From the NCBI GenBank assembly GCA_003996215.1, contig QJPP01002912.1, positions 636,792-700,791 of the forward strand: 64,000 bases of DNA, read 5' to 3'. The notes beneath the pieces were generated by a model, which worked only from the letters and a program-made list of their open reading frames with translations, was not told where the DNA came from and searched no databases. The translations under genes were made by a program, and so were the position numbers. Shown here piece by piece: positions 11,801 through 22,924 of this stretch (position 1 is its first letter; each line of letters begins with the position of its first letter). This DNA comes from Jaltomata sinuosa. Taxonomy: Eukaryota > Streptophyta > Magnoliopsida > Solanales > Solanaceae.

Positions 11801-13239
11801 CTAAGTGTCAGCAATATCCTCATCATCGCAACCCAAGGTAGCAACAGATGCATTAATGGGGATAAAAGTGGGATGGGGTGCAGCCATGGCAGTCTCGAAA
11901 GCACTCACACCAGCATTGCCTATCGGTGACTTCCCTTTGGCCTTGTCAAAATCCTTCTGTATATCCGCCACAACACTCTTAATAACATCTACCCTCTTGC
12001 ATACGTTGGTCACACTTCTCATTACCTTCTTCATAGCTTTATTTACTGCCTTCTGAATCATACTGGGCAGCTTCTCAGCCAGGGCAGTCAACTACCTATC
12101 ATGAGAGTAGGTCATGTCAACCATCTTTTGAAAACCACCCGAGGTCGAGGTTGATGATGATGGTAAAGGTCCAGGAGGGGCATCAACTATAGGATTTCCT
12201 GACTCTACGGGAGTAGGTCCACCAAAGCCTGATTCGGAAGGAGAGGAAGCATTAGGCTCAACATCGGTGTCCTCAAACTGCACACCGTCTAGACTCTCCA
12301 TCTTGCGCTTCTTCATCTTAGGAGCATTAGCATCAGTTTTCTTCTCAAGGTCAAGTACACCAGTGGCAGGGGTAAAGGCATCACAGGAAAAATATGAGAT
12401 CCTAGCCTTAGCACATAACTTGCTGATGAGTACAGAGTAAGGAAATGAGTCACCAGCTTGACATGCCTTTCTCTTAATTACCACCACTATGATCTCACCA
12501 AAATTCACATGGGCCCCTGACATGATGCAAGCTACTAGAATGGAACCCTCCTATGTAACCTTTTGATCATTTTTAGAAGGTAGGAAGCGGGAGTGGACGA
12601 AATCATACCATATGCGTACCTCAAAATGAAGACTCAGGCATGAAATGATGCCCCCATAGTTTCCCAGATAGGAGTTCCAGGAGCAATGATAGTGGCGGCC
12701 CAACTGAGTGGTTTTTCCTTTGGGAGCACATTGGCCCAATATTCTGGTGCAGGCTTAATTGGGTTCCCCATTAGATGGTGTTGATAGTTACTGGGGTGAT
12801 ATGAATCTTCTTTCCCCAGACCATCACTAACTCCAAGCAAGGGTAATCCTCAACATTTCCCATATACCCCATCAAGTCCTGCATGGCCTGGTAGGAGGCA
12901 TAGAATTTGCAAACCATTTTGGCATTATACCCTTTGGGCACGTCTACAAACAGAACCATTGGCGAGTGGTTGATTGGATGTGGATGTTAGGCAAACCAGC
13001 CTCAACCATTGCAAGGTTAAAGCTTAATTCTGGGGTAAAATTCCTTGCCCTGTCTTTATCATAGATGGCGTTCATGCCCTCTACCCAAAATAAATCATGT
13101 TCTCTTCCAAAACTTGCACATGAGGTGGTTCTAGGGTAGCAACGGGGGCTTTCTTCTTGCCCTTGGATGTGGAAGTAGAGGTAGGAGGAGCTGGGGGCCT
13201 TCTTGTACTGCGCCCTAAATTTCCCCTGCCATAAGACAT
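11801..13239 (-). pseudogene. ORF2 of element A (putative plant transposon protein-like)
   Basis: A non-gag, non-pol gene in the position where Athila elements may carry an env-like ORF. In order: a Pro/Ser/Thr-rich start with SKGKKKAPVAT; after a shift, PELSFNLAMVEAGLPNIHI; VCKFYASYQAM; VWGKKIHITPVTINTIMG; ASFHAWVFILRYAYGM; then VLISKLCAKARISYF, FTPATGVLDLEKKTDANA, a basic APKMKKRKMES, an acidic/Ser-rich linker and a helical tail. The (V)(R/W)GKK+H-x-PxTIN-x-xxG segment resembles PF20167-type plant transposon proteins (from memory). Two basic runs suggest nuclear entry. ATG at 13239 is chosen because it follows a plausible acceptor at 13321. Stops and shifts near 13080, 12945, 12550 and 12091 break it. 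Confidence 0.7.
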
Positions 13240-13379
13240 TATTTGTACAAGGAGATTGTGAGTACTCAAAAGACATAGCAAAATCTTTTTGTATTTTTGA
13301 AATATTGAAAGAAGAAAATGCTACAAGAATCTAACGAACAAAAAAGAAATAGAATGCAAAGAAAAAGAAAAAAACACAT

Positions 13380-13640
13380 CAAGTGACTGCCGGCATGTGC
13401 GAGTCACATGTGGACCATACATGGGATTGTGCGCATCGCATGTGGCTTTGCACATATTGACAAAATCTTGAGTAGAACGTGCCTTCAGGTGCAAAGGCTT
13501 ATGCATTTTGCCTCAGCCATTGTGCATGTTGCACAAGCCTTCGCCCTTCAAATCAGGGAACTGGTAAACTTTAAGAAACATGCGATGCCTTGTGCATTTT
13601 ACACGTAGAGATTTGTGCGTCGCATGTGAAACGCACAAGG
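13380..13640 (-). repeat. Palindrome cluster 1 of element A (TGCGNCGCA)
   Basis: Repeated CpG-containing motifs include GCATGTGCGAGTCACATGTG near 13393, GTGCGCATCGCATGTGG near 13428, ACATGCGATGCC near 13578 and TGCGTCGCA at 13616-13624, a palindrome about its central base. The cluster lies in the probable ORF2 leader intron, 60-320 bases upstream of the acceptor at 13321. The same motif class occurs at 14680-14950 and in both LTRs. Confidence 0.8.
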
Positions 13641-14679
13641 AAACAGTTGGAATTTTTCAATTTCTTATTTTCATGTGTGTTACGTATGTGACTCGAAGAG
13701 CAATACCTATGGAATGCACGAGAAACAAGGCTACAAACACCAATTTTTAACATGGTTTAAGCATGAATTGACCACAACCAAGTTATCCGGGTACTCAGAC
13801 TTCCCTAGAAAACTCAAACACATTCAAATCCCAAAGATTAGCTTAATGATTTCTCTTAAGAAGTACGTTATCCCATCTATCATCGGGAACATCAATCCTT
13901 CATGAAAAGCACATTTAATCGCACATTAATTCACTCCCCTCAACTAAAATGCTCACCAAGAAATTATATCCAATCAAAATAACATACAGGCACAGTGGTT
14001 CATATGTAACTTTTAGCCAAAACAACATTATTCAATAAAAACCTTGCAAGGATGATGATTTACCCTTAAGAATGACGTCATCTAATCTATCATAGGGCCA
14101 AACCATGAATCAACTCAAGTGTGTTACTCAAACTTCATCCAAAAATATGAAATTTAGGGCTAAAAATTAACACAAGTTACATGCATCAATCTAAAATCAA
14201 GATGTACCAAGTTTTTCTCAAGAATAATTGACAATTGCCCTAAAATTGGGGTCCCAAAAATTAGATCTTATCCAAAATTAACATGGAAAATTAAACTAGC
14301 ATGCTTCACAATAAGTGTTCCCAATCTACTTAAAAACATGGATTTAACATTGAAAACCTTACTACAAGTGAATATAAGGACGGAAAAAACAAAACTTTAA
14401 GCTTTTAGTGCCCAACAATGGTGACCCAACCTTTTACACGAAAAAAGGAGTAGTGGTGAAGGAGTTTGGGTGAGAGAGGAGAACATTTTGGGGAAATTTT
14501 GGGAGATTGGGAGAGTTTTGGTGAAGGGTAATAGAGGTTTTGGAGAGTATAATAGAGAGAAAAGGTTAGGGGTGATGGTCTATAGGATATAAAGAAGAAG
14601 AAAGGTCTCGGGTCAAAAGTCAGGTTAAGTCGGTCAATGGGTAGGTCAATAAAAAATTTAAAAACTTACCTGAGTGCAC
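13641..14679 (-). other. Probable leader intron of ORF2 in element A
   Basis: AT-rich noncoding interval. On the - strand a strong donor CTCAG|GTAAGTTTTT has its GT at 14669-14668. A plausible acceptor TTCTTGTAG ends at 13321. The inferred intron (13321-14669) would place cluster 2 in the leader exon or promoter and cluster 1 inside the intron. No open frame of interest. Confidence 0.5.
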
Positions 14680-14950
14680 CGCGATATGCGATTCACACAT
14701 GCCCTTGTGCATTTCGCACATCATTTTGCACGTGATGTTGGGAGACTAAATTTTTGTCCACCTTTCTGGTTTGACATGCGATGGAGGTGTGACACGCAGA
14801 ATGAAAGGTGTGATTTACATCTTTGATTGCACGTCACCTCCGTTATTCTTTTTCTTTCCAGTTTATTGGTCTTATGTGTGGTGCCATGTGCGACCCACAG
14901 AATAGGTTGTGCGAGCCGCATGGCCCTTCGCACATGCCCTCTGGTCTTTC
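14680..14950 (-). repeat. Palindrome cluster 2 of element A
   Basis: Dense copies of the same class: GCGATATGCGATTCACACAT near 14682, TGTGCATTTCGCACATC near 14706, GACATGCGATGG near 14773, ATGTGCGACCCACAG near 14886, TGTGCGAGCCGCATGG near 14908 and CTTCGCACATGC near 14925. It lies immediately upstream, on the - strand, of the probable donor at 14669. Confidence 0.8.
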
Positions 14951-15036
14951 TCTTCCACTTAGTTATTTTTCCATCTCCACGCATTCCTAAAACACACCAA
15001 AAACAACAAAAGGTAACAAAAAATAAAATAAAAACA

Positions 15037-15100
15037 CTTGTGTTGCCTCCTAAGAAGCGCTTGATTTTACGTCGCGGCTCGACGATAGTACCTCAACCTT
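15037..15100 (-). other. Junction motif (TTGCCTCCTAAGAAGCGCTT)
   Basis: A conserved phrase of Athila-like internal regions, followed by GATTTTACGTCGCGGCTCG. It has relatives in element B at 22723-22775 and, twice, at 26454-26612 just beyond the end of pol. In A it sits directly after the protease remnant, so the region holding RT, RNase H and integrase in B is missing exactly between protease and this motif. Confidence 0.65.
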
Positions 15101-15141
15101 CAATCATTTCCTGAAAGTATGCCAATCCGATTGGTGTGGCC

Positions 15142-15720
15142 CTATACAAAGTTATGAAAGTGCTTTCTCAAAATTCTCATCATATCATCTTGTTTCCAAG
15201 TTGACAACACCATAGATTCAGGCACTTCCTTCATCTCAAACTCACCATGGGATTCAACTAACTTTCCCTCAGTATTGATCACAGATACAACTCTAAATTC
15301 GTCCGGTAGTTTAGTAGGTTGGCATACATTAAATATAACTTCTTTGCTCCCCACATGGAACTTAAGATCTCTGAGTTCCATATCAACTAGTGCCCTACTA
15401 GTGGCCAAAAGTGGGAAATCCCAAAATAATGGGCACCTTAAGATCCACATTTCAATCCAAGACCACAAAGTCGGCCGGGAGGATGAACTTGTCTACTTTT
15501 ACCAACACATCAAACATATTCCCTATTGGGTATTTGATTGAATGATCAGTCATTAATAGCCTCATAGGTGTGGGTTTAGGAGTGCCTAGACCCTATTTTA
15601 TAAAAATCACAAGGGGCATCAAGTTGATACTCATCCCGAGGTCACATAAGGCTTTCTTAAATGGTAACACGTTGATGGTTCATGGGATAGTGAAGGCTCC
15701 TGGATCCTCCCTCTTGGGAA
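15142..15720 (-). pseudogene. Athila-like aspartic protease remnant, element A
   Basis: Resembles the retropepsin that cleaves gag-pol. The - strand reads ALCDLGMSINLMPL near 15618-15655 (DLGAS-type active site with the Ala replaced by Met), then LVKVDKFILPADFVVLD near 15450-15500, VPIILGFPTFG and SRALVDMELRDLKFHVGSKE near 15340-15440. Frame shifts separate the pieces. It follows gag with the usual order and is the last pol domain left in this element. Confidence 0.75.
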
Positions 15721-15807
15721 TGATGTTACTTGTCATCACTGCGCTTCAACTATGGGACACCTTAACTATCCCCACATTAATCACCTGCTTCTTCTTGAGC
15801 AACTCTT

Positions 15808-17614
15808 TCATGAACTTTGCGTAACCTGCATTTTCATAAGAGCGTAAACCAAATGAATATTGATGGCTAGCTTGCTGAACATGTCGACAAACTTTTTGAA
15901 TTGAACATCTTCCTTTTTCTTGGCTAACCTCTGAGGATATGAAGGGGGATCTTTTGGCAATGGCTTTGGCACACTTGGAGAATCCTCCTCAATATCAATA
16001 GCAATTTGAGAAGGAGACTCAGTCTCATCCTTTTTTTCATGTGGTTCTTCATCATTGTCAATCACATTGGGTGCACTAGGCTTCACCCCAATATTCAAAC
16101 TCTCATCAACTTTGTTCTCAATCATGACATCTTGTGCAATTTTTCTACTCAAGTCAACCACGACCTCATCAATCCATTTTCTCACTTTATCCAACCTCCT
16201 TCCACTTTTAGTAACAATTGCTGTTACATGGCTATCATTTTTCGGGTTTGCAAGAGTGTCACTAGGAAGAGTACCCTTCATACGAGGGTTTATTTGAGAA
16301 GAGAGGTGGTTTATTTGGGACTTTAAGTGCTTGATAAATGTTGAATGGGAGCTCACCATTTGATGAAGGGTACCTCACTCTTTAAATATTTCACCCCGCT
16401 ATCCGTTGATTCCACTCTTTACAACACTTTTTGCAATATATCTTCAATCTTAGAATGTCCGGGGTTACTCACTGTTTGTTGGTAGGGATACACATTGGAT
16501 TTTGGTGGAGGCACATAAGGATTGGTACTATGGTGATTATAATGATCACCATCTCTCTCATGTTCTCGCCATGGACCATCACGATCTCTACCTTGCTCCC
16601 TATCTCTCTATTGATTTCCCTTGTCTTGGTTCCAAAGTTTCTTCTCATCTCTCAAATTCCAAGAACCTTGGTTGGTACCTTGATATCTGGGTCAATAACC
16701 CACCGCTGGAAAACAAGCCTCCTCATCCATAGGGGAGTACACACTTTTATCATGAGCTTTCAAACCATAGGTCCCACAGCATTCACACTTTTATTTCTGG
16801 CTCCCATCATATGTTTGGCTAATAAGTTGATTTGCGTCATCATTTTAGCCATCATCTCATCTCTCTCCTCTTATTTTTGCCTCATCTCACTCGTTATAAT
16901 GGACAAAGTCACACCAAAGGAAATATCGACCTCTCTAGTATGCCATGCATGATTTGTTTTTGTCATTCGATCTAAGAGGGCTACAACGAGACCATATTGT
17001 TGGTCCATAAATGTTCCATCGGCTAGGTTATTTGCCACTAATTTTTTCATAGAGTCTAAGGCTCTATAGAAGCTTTGAAGGAGAACATTATCCGGCAAAC
17101 TATGATTTGGACATAACAAGAGCTTTTTCTTAAATCTTAGCCATGCTTCATGCAATGGCTCATCCGGTAGTTGGCGGAAGTTGGTGAGATCATATCTTAG
17201 TTGCATCATCCGATAAAGAGGGAAGAACCTCACCAAGAAGGCTTCCACAAGTCCATTCCATGTTGTAATAGAGCCCTCTGGGAGCTCCTCAATCCATGTC
17301 GTCGCTTCCCCTATGAGGGAGAATGGGAACAAACGGAGTTGAATTGACTCTTGTGATATATTGTTGATGTTGAAAGGTTGGCATATTTCAACAAAGTTCT
17401 GAATATGCCGGTTGGCGTCTTCATGAGCTAGACCTTCAAAGAGCCCTTTCATTTGAATCAAATAGAGCATGGTGTTTGTGACGTGGAACACAGTGTTTCC
17501 AACAATTAGAGGTAAGCGAATTGCGCCCACAACACAATGGACAACAGGTCCATCTTTCACATCCATGAAACCACCAACACTCTCTTGGTCACCCGCTTGA
17601 CTCATGGGTAACAT
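15808..17614 (-). pseudogene. Athila-like gag, element A
   Basis: Retrotransposon capsid protein. The largest open piece (17614-16871, 247 codons) starts MLPMSQAGDQ and shows the plant gag core: GLAHEDANRHIQNFVEICQ, RLFPFSLIGEATTWIEELPE, WNGLVEAFLVRFFPLYRM, LHEAWLRFKKKLLLCPNHSL and LLDRMTKTNHAWHTRE. A shift leads to a poorly conserved linker and a second open piece (16359-15808) rich in acidic residues and Pro (SDTLANPKNDSH near 16265, PKPLPKDPPSYPQRLAKKKE near 15920-15980). The ATG at 17614 lies about 100 bases from the primer site, as expected for the first gene. Confidence 0.9.
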
Positions 17615-17709
17615 ATTCGATCAAATATAAAGATAATAACAAAGTAAAAGAGAACAAACACTCAACAAAAGTGAACTAAACGATAATCAAATGGAAAATC
17701 AAGAACCAT

Positions 17710-17727
17710 TCCCTGGCAACGGTGCTA
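17710..17727 (-). other. tRNA-Asp primer binding site, element A
   Basis: The - strand reads TAGCACCGTTGCCAGGGA, close to TGGCGCCGTTGCCGGGGA, the complement of plant tRNA-Asp 3' end used by Athila/Tat elements. It lies 5 or so bases inside the 5' LTR and fixes the element as - strand. Confidence 0.85.
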
Positions 17728-17732
17728 TTTTT

Positions 17733-19121
17733 TATGACATTCAAATACACTCTCCCGTAGGAGGTCGTAACAATCATCGTACAAAACAATAAATATATCC
17801 AACGAGTGTCGGGGTCATATCTATGGAAAATAGAGTGATGATTCGCTAAAAAATCATTGAATAGTAATCACTAAGGTGAGTCTATGTTCAAACAATGAAA
17901 AGTAAAAATTTAGGGGAATAAGGATTGGAAAATCAACGTATCAATTTCAAAACAAGAGTAATGTAAACACGATTTGTTTATCAATGAGAAGGAAGACTAG
18001 GGGTATGCTTCCGATGGGGTTCTACAATGGGTTAGGGACTTGATTAATTGCACAAACTTTCGATTATTGGTATGGGTAGCTTAGTTCTAGCTATATTTGG
18101 TAGTCTTTTGACCCTCCAAATATATATACCATAGCCTTTTCTCAAGCACCATAGCTTTACCATAAAAAACCAATTCAATGCTTGGGAGAATCACACTATT
18201 TCTAGATTAGATTCTTAGATGGGTATTTTCTTCGATCAAGCTATTTATAGCCTTAATCTAAGGTAAAAATCCCAAATTTTCACTATTGAATTCCTATCCA
18301 AATTATGATCTCCTCTTTCAAGCACGAACACAATTAAGTAAACTCAATCAATGTTTGCAACCATCAATTTTATAATTAAAATATGAAGAATTTAATAAAC
18401 CCATACTAAATAATTAATTATAAGCATAATTAATCAATATCCATACCCAAATTCAAACACCTATCATGCACATACCCCTAGATAAGTAATTAGATGATCA
18501 TCTTAAGGAAATAAGAGGATATACCAAATGGGTAACTCTAATTTCCATTCATATTCAAAGCTAAGCTCCAACTCTAAGCTCAAATCCTTACAAAATGGTG
18601 ATTTCAATTGGAGAAGATGAAGAGAGAAGAGTGTACTCTCAATATATTCCTTGGGAAAAGTAAAACTAAAATTCTCTATCAAGTACACACCCTAAAATAG
18701 GGTTTAGAAGCTTCCCAATATGTCACATGGCTTGGACAAAAATACCCCTCAGGGCTGGTGCAATTAACGTGCGACGCGATGTGAAATTGCACCCTCGGTT
18801 ATACAACTCGCATGCTGATCCTTTTCCAACCAGTGATGTTAGCTGTTAGGTGGTGAGGTGTGAAGGAGGGTGCGGTTTGCATACTGCATTGTGTGGCTTG
18901 TCCCCCCCCCCCCCCCCCGACAGATTCTTTCTCTTTTTCGATCATCTTTACACTTCAACTTCTTTTTGAGCTCTTTGGGTTCAATTCCTTTGCTTTCTTC
19001 TCTAGACCATGAGTACCTGTATTTTTATCAATAAAGGTAATAAGTACCTCTAATTCTCTTAAAAACATGACAATAATTCATGAATCAAGGCTCAATAAGT
19101 TAGTAGATTACTAACTTATTA
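17733..19121 (-). repeat. 5' LTR of element A
   Basis: Copy of 8206-9580. The U3-side cluster (GTGCGACGCGATGTG near 18770) is kept but eroded. A run of 17 C at 18902-18918 replaces the CACCCC of the other LTR and may be a slippage product or an assembly artefact. The outer end reads CTTATTA rather than CTTATCA, then the target duplication TTCGC. Confidence 0.9.
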
Positions 19122-19126
19122 TTCGC

Positions 19127-19699
19127 CTACAGTCATCCTCGATTCGGATCTTTGACTCATACCTGTTATGCACATTGGCGCAGGTGGTTTCCTTGAACTT
19201 AGTCATACTCTCTTTGAGATTAAAAGAAGCGATCGAGCTTTCGAGGTTCAGCCCCTTGGTGAAGGCCTCTAGCACCCAATCATCGACTACCATTGGGAGT
19301 TGCATCCTTTTTTTTGGAAACGTGCGATGAACTTCTTAATCAACTTTGTATCTCCCTATTCTATGTTAAAAATGTCCCCTCAGTGGGGCTTCACCTTCTT
19401 GGCCCCAACATGGGCCTGTATGAAGCTATCTTCTAGCATATTAAACAAGTCAATAGAGTTTTTAAGGAGAAGGGAATACCATACTAGGGCACCTTCTGAG
19501 AGAGTTTCTTCGAACTTCCTCACCATCACCAACTCGGCTTACTCTTTAGTCAAGTCATTCTCATTGACTACCATGGTATAAAACAATAGGTTCTCCTGGG
19601 AATCTGAGTTCCCATCAAACTTTGAGATATCTAGCATTTTAAACCTCTTCGGGATGGGTCTTAGTATAGCTATTGTCATGTAGGGCACTTTAGCATATC
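19127..19699 (-). pseudogene. Older gypsy gag, 5' part
   Basis: N-terminal half of the gag that continues at 8205. The - strand reads RPIPKRFKMLDISKFDGNSD near 19620-19670, then VRKFEETLSEGALVWYSLL, VVDDWVLEAFTKGLNLESS, TKFKETTCANVHNRYESKIR and DDCRR at the element A insertion point. Several stops. The upstream start was removed or displaced by element B at 19700. Confidence 0.85.
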
Positions 19700-21526
19700 T
19701 GATACGCCTAAATTACACCTCTTTATAGAAGAATAAAGCGATCAATGTTCAAATATAGAACCCAATGAAGGTTGGGGTCGATCCTACAGGGAATATGGAA
19801 GGACTAGGGTCAATTATGTTTACTCGCACTCTTAGCCATTTATTTCCCTATAAGGGGGGGATTATAGTAACAAGTAGTAATCATAATTCAAATTTGAACA
19901 AGTAACAAAGTTACAGCTTTGAATGTTATAATCAATAATAGAAATGACTAGGGTAGTATTCCCTATGAGATCATAACTTAGTAAGCGTTGTACTAGCAAT
20001 CTATTCTGGTGTTTAGCATGCAAGATCGATAATTTAAGTTCACCTAAATGGTTGGTCCCCTAGATAGATGAATTTCACCACGCACCTTGGTCCGGCTATG
20101 GGTGTATGCTTTACTATCCTTACCCTTGATCCCAGATTAGCTATTCCCGGACAAGGTTAAGCTATTAGATGAGGGTTGGTAGCCTCAAATCTCCGTTGTA
20201 CCAACTATTTTCCCATTCATTACCTCCTTGGTCCAGCAAGTAAGAATAAGGCGAGTTCTAACATTTGCAATCGTTAAAAAGCAATCAAAGTGAAGGGAAG
20301 AACAATACATGCATAAAACCATCCTACAAATGCTAAGTACTTTGCCTACTTCGTTAATCCTTCATGGTTCCTACAACCCTTGTTGTGGATTTAGCTACTC
20401 ATGTTCATAATCAAACAACCAGAAGTTGTTGAAGTATTCATGATCATATACTAACAAGAAGAGGTAAAGAAAATCGGAAACTTGAATAATTGAAGAAGAA
20501 ATCAAGAATCAAGAACTATGAATGTGTTAATCTCCCAAAATCAATAACAAGTCAATACCAAGTGTTTACAAATGTGTTTCCTACAAAATATCGAGCATAA
20601 AACGTAAAAGAAAACCTAGGAAAGGTATTTATAGACATAAGAAATCCTATCCTATTTAAACAAGGAAAACTGGAATTGGCAACTTCCACAGACACAGTCT
20701 ACGATCCGTGGAAACTTCTACGGGTCATCAATAGTCCTCGTAAAACTCAGAGTTTTTGTCATGCTGCAGGTTCACTTCCACTAGTTCATTCTATGACTCA
20801 TGGATTGAATCATAGCACGTGGATTTGCTTCATCAATCTCAGACCCTTTTTCTCCTTCTCTGATCAGGTTCCACAAACAGGAATCATGACTCGTGAAAAG
20901 GTCTATAGTTCGTGGAAACCTCTCATAGAAATTTCCCAGAGAGTGCTTTTCCGGTGCGGTGTAACCAACAACTCAAGCTTATCAAGGGAAGGAGTTGCAG
21001 GACCGGAGTTCTATCTCGGATCTACAGAATGACCAGTTTTTGTCTCGAAAACCGCTCTTAGGGCAGGTTCGCTAGAGCAAAAATGAAAGAAATCATGTAT
21101 GTAATCCGCCCTCAAAGAGAGCTCAGCTCAAGAGAACTACATTCAACAGAAGAACGAATGAAAAAGGGGAAAAGCCTTCCATTTCCGTCAAATGACCCGG
21201 CCTCCCCTGGCTCTTTCTTGCGCCGAAGATGAACGGGGCTAAGCGATCTGCCGAAGCTGTGGGATGTCAAATAGTCTTCGAGGTACAATCTGTATTACTT
21301 TTCCCTTGACTGACTTCCACAACTCGTGAAAGCTTTCAAAACTCGTGGAGTTAAGTCATAGAAGTCAGTTTCAGCCAAATTTGCAGTCTTTTGCTGTACT
21401 TAATCTCGAAACCATGTTTTCCTGCACAAAACTCAAAAACACATCAAATCTACTAAAAATCGCTAAAGAACATATTCCAATTCCAAGTTTTAAGTGTCGA
21501 AAGTTCCGCAAAACCACCACACATCA
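19700..21526 (-). repeat. 3' LTR of element B, with an organellar insertion
   Basis: The part 19700-20740 matches 32361-33400. It continues to a - strand start TGATGTGTGGTGG at 21526, just after GTTGAGGGTGT, a likely polypurine tract. It contains B-type palindrome copies (ACGATCCGTGGAAAC near 20701, ATGACTCGTGAAAAGG near 20886, CTCGTGAAAG near 21324). About 330 bases at 20945-21275 look foreign; without them the LTR would be about 1.5 kb. Confidence 0.85.
20945..21275. other. Organelle-derived DNA with a plastid 23S rRNA fragment
   Basis: Composition changes abruptly from AT-rich LTR. Bases about 21214-21267, on the + strand, match what I remember of plastid 23S rRNA: TCTTGCGCCGAAGATGAACG, then GGGCTAAGCGATCTGCCGAA, then GCTGTGGGATGT. 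The remainder (for example 21050-21200) lacks rRNA character but resembles plant mitochondrial intergenic sequence. A nuclear insertion of mitochondrial DNA that already carried a plastid piece would explain both. Edges are approximate. Confidence 0.7.
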
Positions 21527-22924
21527 ACACCCTCAACTTAAAACTACTGTTTGTCCTCAAACGACAAAATAAAACTATCCTAGAATGACGCTTGAGTGAA
21601 AGAAAACTAGGAACTACGGCAGTCATATGATTTAGCAATTCATCTCACAACAACTATCCCCCTCCTTTTCAGGACAAAACAAGTGCACAAGTTTCATTTA
21701 TCAAGACAACATAAGAGGATTCATGGACGACATCACAATATTAATAGACGGCATAGCATACACGGCTGAACATCACAATATTAATAGACGGCTTGTAACA
21801 TAGGCTCGGGGATGGGTATGATAGATTTGGGAAATAGTGTCTAAACCCTGCTTGACACTACGCTAAGTTTCTTCCAATTTTCAGACCACCCTTTTCTTTC
21901 CTCCCTTTTTCTCCCTTTCCTCCCTTTTTCTTTTCTCTTTTTTTTTTCTTTCTTTTTCTTTTCTCTTTTTTTTTTCTTTCTTTTTCTTTTCTTTTTTATC
22001 TAACACATATGTCACACCCGTTATTATTCTTTTTTATCACTAACCTTTTATTTTCATACCCCATATTTATCATTTACTTCCACAGTAGCCACCCACAACT
22101 TAGGAAATTTGCCTAAGTTGAGGTACACAATGTCCAAGGAAGGACCAGGGCCAAACTGGAGGTTCATAGAAAACAGGGAAGGTGATTAGGCTAAACAACA
22201 AAAAGGGTCAATTCTGGCTCAAAATCAGGGATCAAAGGATATTCAATTCATTTGGACCTAAGTGGACTATTTTAAGAATGACCTATGATCCTTTCCTAAC
22301 CAACTTTCCTACAACCTAGGAAAGGCTAACAGGGAACGTTCTAGATTAGCACACAATACAAGAATGGTATGAATGTAGCTCACACACACATGGCACAGAG
22401 TACAACAATCGAATGCTAACTATCAGGTTCATGCTCTAGCTTAAGCCATTGATTAGATCGATTAACATAATGTCATGCACAGATCCATAGCAATCAGTCT
22501 ATCAAAAATGGATAATCATGTCACACAAAATTTGGAGAGGTCTCCATTTCTCAATCAAATCAAGTTCAACATTAGGCCATAGATTGCACTAAATTCCTAT
22601 TCTTCTTTCACTATACACAACCTATCTAAATATGTAGGTTCAACAGAAATAAGGGTCCATGGGGAAAGAACATAGCAAGAAAACCCCATGGACTCGGATA
22701 CTCAGTGGTACCCTATTTTTTTGGGTTACCTCCCAAGTAGCACTTGATTTAACATCACAGGACAATGCGGGTGTCTTTTCTACTCAGTCTTCGCCAAGAT
22801 ACCCATCAAAATACGGATGGCTACTTCCCCCACCCCATCAAAAAGCAATGTGCATTTCCCTCAATACATCAAGAAAAGTAAATATGTAGGGAGGCAGGAA
22901 CATACCTATGGCTCCTAGGCACCG
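21527..22924 (-). other. 3' noncoding region of element B
   Basis: Between ORF2 and the 3' LTR. It holds the polypurine tract next to 21527, a 22-base direct duplication (CATCACAATATTAATAGACG and two more bases) at 21731 and 21771, a pyrimidine-rich tract at 21890-21996 (purine-rich on the element strand), a hairpin with perfect 9-bp arms CAACTTAGG/CCTAAGTTG at 22096-22120, and a junction-motif relative near 22723-22775. No gene seen. Confidence 0.65.

Larger units (their letters stand above)
8206..19121 (-). mobile_element. Athila-like LTR retrotransposon A, pol-less
   Basis: The element runs on the - strand: 5' LTR (17733-19121), tRNA-Asp primer site, gag, protease remnant, junction motif, ORF2, purine-rich 3' tract, 3' LTR (8206-9580). 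It is flanked by TTCGC at 8201-8205 and 19122-19126, a perfect 5-bp target duplication inside an older gag. RT, RNase H and integrase are absent, so it would have depended on a relative such as B. The LTRs differ by scattered substitutions and small indels, so insertion is not recent. Confidence 0.9.

Noticed and set aside
9190..14950. Spaced palindromes considered as a CRISPR-like array
   Set aside because: Motifs are degenerate, spacing is irregular, the source is a plant genome and they lie inside retrotransposons.
18902..18918. Run of 17 C in the 5' LTR of element A
   Set aside because: The paired LTR has an ordinary CACCCC there; slippage or assembly error is sufficient.
21214..21267. 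Functional rRNA gene
   Set aside because: Only about 50 bases of a 23S gene are present, in an LTR, with no flanking rRNA sequence.
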